IMG/VR virus record: IMGVR_UViG_3300027782_000228
Coordinates: 1 to 32,795 of that record
DNA from: a virus
DNA: 32,795 nucleotides
Direction: 5' to 3' (one strand)
This document shows, piece by piece, positions 13,156 through 17,565 of the stretch. Each line of letters opens with the position of its first letter. Position 1 is the stretch's first letter. The position numbers were made by a program, and so were the translations under genes. The notes under the pieces are model-generated. The model ran no database searches. It was not told where the DNA came from and worked only from the letters and a program-made list of their open reading frames with translations.

Positions 13156-13887
13156 ATGTTATTGATACCCAAAAATTGGGCTGTTTTCCAGCACTATAAG
13201 AATCGACTTCCTCCTTGGATTAAATTACATCGTGAACTCTTAAACGACAGGGTTTATATGAGCTTGCCACTTGCTAGCAAAGCGATAGCGCCTTTGATGT
13301 GGTTGCTAGCATCCGAAACTAAAAATGGCAGTTTTGATGGCTCATTGGATGAGCTTGTGTTTCGGTTACACATTACAGAAAAAGATTATCGAGATGGCGT
13401 TAAACCATTGATTGATAAAGGATTCTTTATTGATGCTAGCAAGACGCTAGCAGATAGCAAGCAAGTTGCTACCCCAGAGAGAGAGAGAGAGACAGAGAGA
13501 GAGACAGAGAAAACCTTTATTTGTCCACCTGACGGCGAACCCAAGCCTAAAAAATTACCAGAATGCGACCACAAGGCAGTCATTGAGCTGTACCACCAAA
13601 ACCTGCCCACAATGCGTAGGGTAGAAGTTTGGAACGAAACAAGGGCTGGTTACCTGCGGCAACGATGGCGGGAGGTAGCGGCAGAGCTGGCGCAAGCAAA
13701 CGACATTGATGCCAATGATGTGCTTAACTGGTGGGGACAGTTTTTTCAATCTGTCAGCAAATCCAGATTTTTGACCGGCAGGGTCAACGGCAAGGATGGT
13801 CGGGCATTTGTTGCTGATTTGGAATGGATACTGAAACCAAGCAATTTTGCAAAAATCGTAGAGGGAAAATATCATGGCAATAACTAA
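13156..13887 (+). CDS. Replication initiator / primosome protein (lambda O-like role)
   Basis: This 243-residue protein starts with GAGG five bases before the ATG. The N-terminal domain (about 1-100) reads as a winged-helix replication domain: IPKNWAVFQHYKNRLPPWIK, then KAIAPLMWLLAS and LDELVFRLHITEKDYRDGVK, ending PLIDKGFFID. A charged linker of RERERETERETEK (about 107-120) follows. The C-terminal domain (about 135-243) has ELYHQNLPTM, VWNETRAGYLRQRW and a final SRFLTGRV ... FVADLEWILKPSNFAKIVEG, a block common to phage helicase-loading or initiation proteins. It would bind the origin and recruit host helicase. Repeats inside the gene may be the origin itself. Confidence 0.82.
   Translation: MLLIPKNWAVFQHYKNRLPPWIKLHRELLNDRVYMSLPLASKAIAPLMWLLASETKNGSFDGSLDELVFRLHITEKDYRDGVKPLIDKGFFIDASKTLADSKQVATPERERETERETEKTFICPPDGEPKPKKLPECDHKAVIELYHQNLPTMRRVEVWNETRAGYLRQRWREVAAELAQANDIDANDVLNWWGQFFQSVSKSRFLTGRVNGKDGRAFVADLEWILKPSNFAKIVEGKYHGNN
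13271..13510. other. Candidate replication origin inside the initiator gene
   Basis: The core TGCTAGCA or GCTAGCA occurs at 13271-13280 (TTGCTAGCAA, a perfect 10-bp palindrome), 13303-13312 (TTGCTAGCAT), 13433-13442 (ATGCTAGCAA) and 13444-13453 (ACGCTAGCAG). A related inverted repeat, TAGCAA-GCAAG-TTGCTA, follows at 13455-13471, and then a 35-base strand-biased purine tract. Only one other GCTAGC was noticed by eye in the window (26464). Lambda has the same arrangement within gene O: iterons followed by a purine/AT-skewed unwinding region. This is a pattern-based inference. Confidence 0.55.
13476..13510 (+). repeat. (AG)n dinucleotide tract
   Basis: Seventeen uninterrupted bases of alternating A/G (13476-13492) are followed by a C, eleven more (13494-13504), another C and AGAGA. 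The tract encodes the Arg/Glu linker RERERETERETEK of the initiator. A dinucleotide repeat is slippage-prone and would shift frame if it changed by one unit. Confidence 0.85.
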
Positions 13888-14074
13888 ATTTACCCAGCAA
13901 AAAGATGATTCTTTTGATGACGTTCAGCGTTTAATGTGTTCAGTTCACGGTTGCTTAAACCGCTGGTCAGTTCATTCTGACGGTGAAAAACCCAAGTGTT
14001 CCAAGCACCAATGGCAAAGAACTGAGAAAAAACCGGCGGTCCAAAGTTGGCATGAAGTTGGAAACGAGTTTTAA
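13874..14074 (+). CDS. Small Zn-finger-like protein
   Basis: This 66-residue protein overlaps the initiator's 3' end by 14 bases, with GAGG nine bases upstream. It carries MCSVHGCLNRWSVHSDGEKP followed by KCSKHQW, a C-x2-H-x2-C ... C-x2-H cluster that probably binds one zinc ion. The C..GC..RWSVH...KPKCS.HQW pattern is one I recognise from small phage proteins beside replication genes. Role unknown; nucleic-acid binding is possible. Confidence 0.75.
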   Translation: MAITKFTQQKDDSFDDVQRLMCSVHGCLNRWSVHSDGEKPKCSKHQWQRTEKKPAVQSWHEVGNEF

Positions 14075-14075
14075 T

Positions 14076-14318
14076 ATGACCCATGAAAGACTTGTTGCAA
14101 ACTCAATCCTTAGCCGACTCAAAGACGGCGAAGAATTTAGCCAATCTGTCATCCGAACAGCGCTTATTGATGCAGGAGACCTTGCGCCAGACCGAGGCCA
14201 AGGACTGGATCAGGCGTTACAGGAAGAAGATTCGGGAGGAGGGGAAAGCCGAGGCATTAGCCTGGTGGCACAAGACCTTATCCGACTTAGTGAAAAAACG
14301 TGGTCAAGCCGCCGTTGA
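14076..14318 (+). CDS. Small early protein overlapping the next gene
   Basis: The ORF starts at ATG 14076, right after the previous stop, with GGAAACGAG seven bases upstream. The first 36 residues, MTHERLVANSILSRLKDGEE then FSQSVIRTALIDAGDL, look like a genuine small helical phage protein. The remaining 44 (QALQEEDSGGGESRG...) look like readthrough into the region encoding the next protein in another frame. The original stop may have been lost after residue 40. Function unknown. Confidence 0.45.
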   Translation: MTHERLVANSILSRLKDGEEFSQSVIRTALIDAGDLAPDRGQGLDQALQEEDSGGGESRGISLVAQDLIRLSEKTWSSRR

Positions 14319-14361
14319 TGATTTACGAAAGCGAATGAACGATGAAAGCAGCAAAAATTGA
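14083..14361 (+). CDS. Hypothetical helical protein (AKDWIRRYRKK family)
   Basis: This ORF gives 92 residues from ATG 14083, or 63 from ATG 14170; neither has a good ribosome site. The C-terminal 60 residues, ETLRQTEAKDWIRRYRKKIR, AWWHKTLSDLVKKRGQAAVD and DLRKRMNDE, form a convincing conserved-looking helical domain of a kind I recognise in phage replication regions. It overlaps 14076-14318 almost entirely and the next gene by 20 bases. Function unknown. The start is uncertain. Confidence 0.6.
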   Translation: MKDLLQTQSLADSKTAKNLANLSSEQRLLMQETLRQTEAKDWIRRYRKKIREEGKAEALAWWHKTLSDLVKKRGQAAVDDLRKRMNDESSKN

Positions 14362-14629
14362 CGCAAATCATGACCAAGTTGTATTGGCGCTACGGGCGGC
14401 TGGCGCTACGGTGCAGTCTTTGGCTGGTGTTGGCAAGGGTGTCCCTGATCTGTTGGTGGGCTATCAAGGTCAGACCCTGCTTATGGAGGTTAAGGACGGC
14501 TTTAAAAGCCCGTCTAGGCGGCTTTTGACTGAAGACCAGCTAAGGTGGCATGGAAGCTGGAACGGGGGCGCATTGGCGGTTGTAGACAGTCCTGATGGGG
14601 CTTTACGAATGATTGGAGTATTGAAATGA
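14342..14629 (+). CDS. VRR-NUC-type nuclease
   Basis: This 95-residue protein fits the small stand-alone VRR-NUC family (PD-(D/E)XK fold): ANHDQVVLALRAAGATVQSL at the N terminus, GVPDLLVGYQGQTLLMEVKD in the middle with the Asp and Glu-x-Lys catalytic pattern (PD at about 38-39, EVK at about 54-56), then LTEDQLRWHGSW. Phage VRR-NUC proteins act as structure-specific or Holliday-junction nucleases in replication and recombination. It overlaps the previous gene by 20 bases and the next by 4 (ATGA). Confidence 0.85.
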   Translation: MKAAKIDANHDQVVLALRAAGATVQSLAGVGKGVPDLLVGYQGQTLLMEVKDGFKSPSRRLLTEDQLRWHGSWNGGALAVVDSPDGALRMIGVLK

Positions 14630-14955
14630 AACCAGAAGAAGCAGCACAGGACATTCGAGACAAAGCATCAGCTTATGGCGAAGCCAAAGCTCAACGGGTT
14701 TACCTTGAGGAATTTCGCAAGTCTAAGAAAGCCTTGTTGATGAAAGATGCTTTGTCGATGGGGTTTGAAGCTGCCAACGCACAGGAACGAGAAGCCTATG
14801 CCGACCCCGAATATCATCAATTGCTTAAAGGGCTGGCGGCGGCTATCCACCAAGAGGAAACCCTAAAATGGGAAATTGAAGCGGCACGACTAGACATTGA
14901 GATTTGGCGCACACGGGAAGCCACAAGCAGGGCGCAAGACAGGGCGCACCAATGA
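14626..14955 (+). CDS. Hypothetical helical phage protein
   Basis: The 109-residue protein is almost all helix, rich in Ala/Glu/Lys/Arg (MKPEEAAQDIRDKASAYGEA, QRVYLEEFRKSKKALLM, HQEETLKWEIEAARLDIEIW). It has GGAG seven bases before the ATG and ATGA overlaps at both ends. It resembles an uncharacterised family found beside nuclease genes in phages. No catalytic motif; possibly a partner of the VRR-NUC protein by position only. Confidence 0.7.
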   Translation: MKPEEAAQDIRDKASAYGEAKAQRVYLEEFRKSKKALLMKDALSMGFEAANAQEREAYADPEYHQLLKGLAAAIHQEETLKWEIEAARLDIEIWRTREATSRAQDRAHQ

Positions 14956-15137
14956 GATGCCCAGAATGCGGCACATGGACAATAGTCAAAGAAACCAGAG
15001 TAAGCACAGGAAACACCCGTAGGCGGCGGCTGGAATGTGCAAATGAACACCGATTTACAACACTGGAGACAATAATTGTTTCAAAAACACGAGTACATCC
15101 GATCAAAAAAGCTACTAAAACTGGTGGCGGGGCTTGA
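14952..15137 (+). CDS. NrdR-like zinc-ribbon protein
   Basis: I start this gene at ATG 14952, overlapping the previous stop as ATGA, for 61 residues: MRCPECGTWTIVKETRVSTG then NTRRRRLECANEHRFTTLE. This is the zinc-ribbon of NrdR (CPxC ... RRRRxC...C/H-x-RFTTxE), without the ATP-cone domain of full NrdR. It may bind nucleic acid. The last 20 residues (KTRVHPIKKATKTGGGA) lie over the start of the DUF1364 gene in another frame. Confidence 0.75.
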   Translation: MRCPECGTWTIVKETRVSTGNTRRRRLECANEHRFTTLETIIVSKTRVHPIKKATKTGGGA

Positions 15138-15408
15138 CTGCCAAGCCTGTGGATCAGGGCAAATGGTGCAAGCAGCACACACAAATTGGGGCGGTGGCAA
15201 GGGTCGAGGGGTTAAGGCTGATGACAATCTGGTAGCAGCTTTGTGTTTGAAATGCCATTACGAGATTGACCAGGGCAAAAATTTATCCAAGGAAGAACGC
15301 CAGCAAAAATGGCTGGATGCCCATCAAGCAACGGTGCAATCCCTTTGTGATGCAGGGTCATGGCCTACTGATGTGCCTATGCCTACAATGGATGTGCAGT
15401 TGTCTTAG
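15076..15408 (+). CDS. DUF1364-like protein with TTG start
   Basis: This 110-residue protein starts at TTG 15076. An in-frame TAA lies immediately before, and GGAG sits seven bases upstream. YIRSKKLLKLVAGLDCQACG, AAHTNWGGGKGRGVKADDN, ALCLKCHYEIDQGK and EERQQKWLDAH match the DUF1364 pattern: two Cys pairs and a central AHxN...GKGxGxKAxD that looks like an HNH/recombination-junction fold. It is probably a zinc-binding nuclease or recombination factor. It ends the early rightward operon, and its stop codon is inside the following terminator. It overlaps the zinc-ribbon gene by 62 bases. Confidence 0.82.
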   Translation: MFQKHEYIRSKKLLKLVAGLDCQACGSGQMVQAAHTNWGGGKGRGVKADDNLVAALCLKCHYEIDQGKNLSKEERQQKWLDAHQATVQSLCDAGSWPTDVPMPTMDVQLS

Positions 15409-15434
15409 GGGGGTGTTGCAACCCCCCTTTTTTT
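15407..15434 (+). terminator. Rho-independent terminator of the rightward early operon
   Basis: AGGGGGGT (15407-15414) pairs perfectly with ACCCCCCT (15421-15428) around a GTTGCA loop and is followed by seven T residues. The stem begins inside the stop codon of the DUF1364 gene. It is a strong intrinsic terminator. Confidence 0.92.
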
Positions 15435-15442
15435 GATATAGT
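15416..15442 (+). promoter_or_regulatory. Promoter overlapping the terminator (leaderless transcript)
   Basis: TATAGT (15437-15442) is a good -10 element. TTGCAA (15416-15421), inside the terminator loop, is a possible -35 but the spacing is short (15). The ATG at 15449 starts seven bases after the -10 with no ribosome site, exactly as at cro. Transcription would therefore start at or next to the ATG. Confidence 0.42.
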
Positions 15443-15448
15443 CCAAGC

Positions 15449-15808
15449 ATGAACGAAGAAGTCGCCGAATTTGTTGCCACTTTGCTGCATAGCAGCACGG
15501 TTACGCATTTCATGCACTGGTCTACTGACAGCTTTGCCAAGCACATGGCACTAGGGGAATATTATGCCCAAATTATTGAATTGGTTGATCAATTTGCCGA
15601 AGCGTATATGGGTCGCTATGAACAGCTTAAAAAGTTTCCTGATGAGTTTCATCTTGAAAAAGACCCCGTAAAGTATTTGGACAACCTCAAAGATTTTGTC
15701 GAAGAAGCACGAAAAGAACTGCCTCAAGACTCAGAATTGCAGAATCTTGTTGATGAAATCGCCGATTTGATCAATTCGACTTTGTATAAATTGCGATTCC
15801 TCAACTAA
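15449..15808 (+). CDS. DUF5856 / Dps-like ferritin-fold protein
   Basis: This 119-residue all-helical protein has the features of the Dps-like DUF5856 family of phages: LLHSSTVTHFMHWSTDSFAK with a HxxHW-TxSxAxH pattern, then ALGEYYAQIIELVDQFAEAY and an acidic helical C terminus. Dps-like proteins bind DNA or iron and protect from oxidative damage. Key metal ligands cannot be assigned by eye, so a ferroxidase role is not claimed. It begins a new transcription unit between a strong terminator and the accessory genes, and lacks a Shine-Dalgarno site. Confidence 0.72.
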   Translation: MNEEVAEFVATLLHSSTVTHFMHWSTDSFAKHMALGEYYAQIIELVDQFAEAYMGRYEQLKKFPDEFHLEKDPVKYLDNLKDFVEEARKELPQDSELQNLVDEIADLINSTLYKLRFLN

Positions 15809-15819
15809 GGAGAAACCCC

Positions 15820-16023
15820 ATGAAAGATATGAACGGCAAATACGGCAATGGCATTCCAATGCCAAAAGGCATAACTTCTTCTGACGGCACTGGCTCACAA
15901 GGCAGCGCCAAAAAGAATATTCCAAACGCAGCTACCAATGCTGTGGGCGCAGACAAGAAATTTGACGGCGGTAAAACCAGCGGTGTGGCGTATGTCCATG
16001 ACCGCAAGTGCTACCAAGATTAA
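15820..16023 (+). CDS. Small hypothetical protein
   Basis: The 67-residue protein has AAGGAG eight bases before the ATG, 11 bases after the previous stop. It is Gly/Lys/Asn-rich and probably disordered (MKDMNGKYGNGIPMPKGITS, AATNAVGADKKFDGGKTSGV), ending HDRKCYQD. No domain is recognised. Similar low-complexity proteins occur in virion-associated gene strings. Confidence 0.68.
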   Translation: MKDMNGKYGNGIPMPKGITSSDGTGSQGSAKKNIPNAATNAVGADKKFDGGKTSGVAYVHDRKCYQD

Positions 16024-16033
16024 GCGTAAACCT

Positions 16034-16053
16034 CTGCCGAGGCGAATCGGCAG
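16034..16053 (+). promoter_or_regulatory. Intergenic hairpin
   Basis: CTGCCGA (16034-16040) and TCGGCAG (16047-16053) form a perfect 7-bp stem around GGCGAA, extendable by a wobble and a G-C pair. There is no T run afterwards, so it is not a typical terminator. It may stabilise or process mRNA ahead of the Cys-rich gene. Confidence 0.45.
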
Positions 16054-16085
16054 GGTCTACTAACCAAACAAAAAAGGAGTTTTGA

Positions 16086-16316
16086 ATGGCTGATGAACAT
16101 TCTAATTGCGGCGGGTGTCGGTTTTTCCGAAACCAGCAAGTTATGGGCGTATGCCGCCTGTACCCGCACCAGCAAAACAAGCACGAATCTGATTGGTGTG
16201 GTCAATTTGAGGCAAAAGCCACAAAAAAGGTGTACGACATAACCACCGACCAGACCACCGAAGCCCCTCTGAAGCGCAAATACACAAGGAGATCAAATGA
16301 TCAAGCCGTTGCGTGA
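16086..16316 (+). CDS. Small Cys-rich protein
   Basis: This 76-residue protein has AAGGAG six bases upstream. The N-terminal half has CGGCRFF, GVCRLYP and DWCGQF: four or five Cys in a C-x2-C ... C ... WC pattern known from small phage proteins that probably bind zinc or an iron-sulphur cluster. The C-terminal half is basic and disordered (PLKRKYTRRSNDQ). It overlaps the GroES-like gene by 20 bases. Function unknown. Confidence 0.74.
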   Translation: MADEHSNCGGCRFFRNQQVMGVCRLYPHQQNKHESDWCGQFEAKATKKVYDITTDQTTEAPLKRKYTRRSNDQAVA

Positions 16317-16554
16317 CAGGGTGGTTGTAAAGCCGATTACCCGCAATTTGTCGGACATAATCTACGTCAACAACAAAGAGCCTTTTAATGAGGGAACGAT
16401 TGTGGCAGCAGGCCCGATGGTGACTCAGGCACAAGTTGGTGACTTTATCAAGTACGGGAACGGGGATTACCTTAATTGGCCTGTTCACCGCATTGATGGG
16501 CAAGACTACCAGATCATTCAAGAAGCAGACATTTGCGCTGTTGTGGAGGCTTAA
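16297..16554 (+). CDS. Phage GroES-like co-chaperonin
   Basis: This 85-residue protein opens MIKPLRDRVVVKPITRNLSD, the signature start of GroES/Cpn10, and continues with GTIVAAG and VGDFIKYGN, the usual GroES beta-barrel core. At 85 residues it is slightly shorter than bacterial GroES (about 97). The sequence between residues 17 and 33 would be the mobile loop that touches GroEL. No GroEL is encoded here, so it should cap the host chaperonin, as T4 gp31 does, to fold the coat protein. AAGGAG precedes the ATG. Confidence 0.88.
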   Translation: MIKPLRDRVVVKPITRNLSDIIYVNNKEPFNEGTIVAAGPMVTQAQVGDFIKYGNGDYLNWPVHRIDGQDYQIIQEADICAVVEA

Positions 16555-16556
16555 AA

Positions 16557-16721
16557 ATGGCAAAACAAGGGCTTTACGCCAACATTCATGCAAAGCAAGA
16601 ACGCATCGAGCGTGAGAAAGCTGCTGGAAAGAAGCCAGAGCGAATGAGAACGCCAGGCACAAAGGGCGCACCGACTGCTGAGGCATTCAAGCAATCTGCA
16701 AAGACTGCCAAAAAGAAATGA
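16557..16721 (+). CDS. Small basic protein (MAKxGLYANIHAKQ family)
   Basis: I start this gene at ATG 16557, with GGAGG eight bases upstream. The 54-residue product MAKQGLYANIHAKQERIERE ... RTPGTKGAPTAEAFKQSAKT is Lys-rich and likely disordered. I recognise the GLYANIHAKQ and KGAPTAxAFKxSAKT pattern from many aquatic and proteobacterial phages, where it sits near structural genes. It may bind DNA in the head, but that is unproven. It overlaps the next gene by ATGA. Confidence 0.78.
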   Translation: MAKQGLYANIHAKQERIEREKAAGKKPERMRTPGTKGAPTAEAFKQSAKTAKKK

Positions 16722-16990
16722 AAAAGCACGACAAGCCTATTGAGCATAAGACTACGGGTAAGGGTAAAACCTATAACCCGACAGAAAAGGGTGCTGGAAT
16801 GACGGCAAAAGGTCGTGCTGAATACAACGCAAAGAATAACGCAAATCTCAAACCGCCTGCCCCCAACCCCAAAACTAAAGCAGATGCTGGTCGAAAAGCC
16901 AGTTTTTGTGCAAGAATGGAGGGAGTAGTTAAAAACGCCAAAGGCCCAGCGGAAAGGGCAAAGGCATCCCTCAAAAACTGGAACTGTTAA
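16718..16990 (+). CDS. Small basic DUF6321-like protein
   Basis: This 90-residue protein is strongly basic: GAGMTAKGRAEYNAKNNANL, KPPAPNPKTKADAGRKASFC, and a C-terminal ASLKNWNC. The TAKGRxxYN...NLKPPAPNPKTxxDAGR...SFCAR...WNC pattern matches a conserved phage family (I believe DUF6321). It probably travels with the preceding basic protein. Virion DNA-binding or a late regulatory role is possible; none is shown. Confidence 0.78.
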   Translation: MKKHDKPIEHKTTGKGKTYNPTEKGAGMTAKGRAEYNAKNNANLKPPAPNPKTKADAGRKASFCARMEGVVKNAKGPAERAKASLKNWNC

Positions 16991-16999
16991 AGGAACATC

Positions 17000-17413
17000 A
17001 TGTCAAACTCAATTGCAACAGGCGTAGCTTACGCTGACCCAGAATTCACCACTTGTTATGCAACCCAAGAGATCGGTTATTCGACCGCTGCTCAAGGCTC
17101 AGTAACTCAGGCAACAGACAAATCCACAGCGGTAACGTTGAACAAGTCTGCTGGTCGCATCACAATGAATGCCGCAGCTTTGGCTGGTGGTGCAGTCGCA
17201 TCATTTACGCTGAATAACAGCTTGATTTCAGCCAATGACACAATCATTGTGTGTATTTCAAGCACCACCACTGGTAGCACTGCTGGCGCTTACACCACCT
17301 ACATTTCCAACTTGACCACAGGTTCAGCCTTAATCACGTTGCGTAACTTGACTGCTTCAACTTCATATTCTGAAGCAGTGATCATCAATTACGCAATTAT
17401 TCACGGTCAATAA
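17000..17413 (+). CDS. Virion decoration-like beta protein
   Basis: The 137-residue protein is Thr/Ser/Ala-rich with alternating beta pattern (SAGRITMNAAALAGGAVASF, TLNNSLISANDTIIVCISST), a style typical of head decoration or fibre-associated beta-sandwich proteins. AAAGGA lies upstream. It resembles in composition the 142-residue protein after the coat gene. No enzymatic motif. It probably is a structural protein; its position before the terminase genes is unusual for one. Confidence 0.65.
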   Translation: MSNSIATGVAYADPEFTTCYATQEIGYSTAAQGSVTQATDKSTAVTLNKSAGRITMNAAALAGGAVASFTLNNSLISANDTIIVCISSTTTGSTAGAYTTYISNLTTGSALITLRNLTASTSYSEAVIINYAIIHGQ

Positions 17414-17415
17414 TA

Positions 17416-17565
17416 ATGCCGTTGATCAAATCAATGACTCCCAAGGCAATGAGTAAAAACATTGCCAAGGAGATGGAAGCAGGCAAGCCTCAAAAGCAAG
17501 CCGTTGCCATTGCATACAGCGTAAAGCGTGAGGCTGAAAAAGCCAAAGCCAAGAAAAAGAAGTAA
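17416..17565 (+). CDS. 49-residue small basic protein
   Basis: The ORF MPLIKSMTPKAMSKNIAKEM, EAGKPQKQAVAIAYSVKREA and a Lys-rich end fills the gap exactly. Its ATG is two bases after the previous stop and its stop abuts the next ATG. The MPLIKS...NI..EM.AGKPQKQAVAIAYS pattern is a recurrent small phage protein I recognise. Function unknown; the basic tail suggests nucleic-acid contact. Confidence 0.8.
   Translation: MPLIKSMTPKAMSKNIAKEMEAGKPQKQAVAIAYSVKREAEKAKAKKKK

Noticed and set aside
14904-14951. Longer start for the zinc-ribbon gene
   Set aside because: The extra 16 residues lie in the previous gene and precede the conserved MRCPxC opening.
16021-16060. tRNA-like fold in the gap before the Cys-rich gene
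   Set aside because: Only one simple hairpin is present; no cloverleaf, anticodon arm or CCA end. No tRNA was seen elsewhere either.
16141-16686. Long open minus-strand frame (181 codons) opposite the Cys-rich and GroES-like genes
   Set aside because: No ribosome site, composition without domain pattern, and the plus strand carries well-supported coupled genes.
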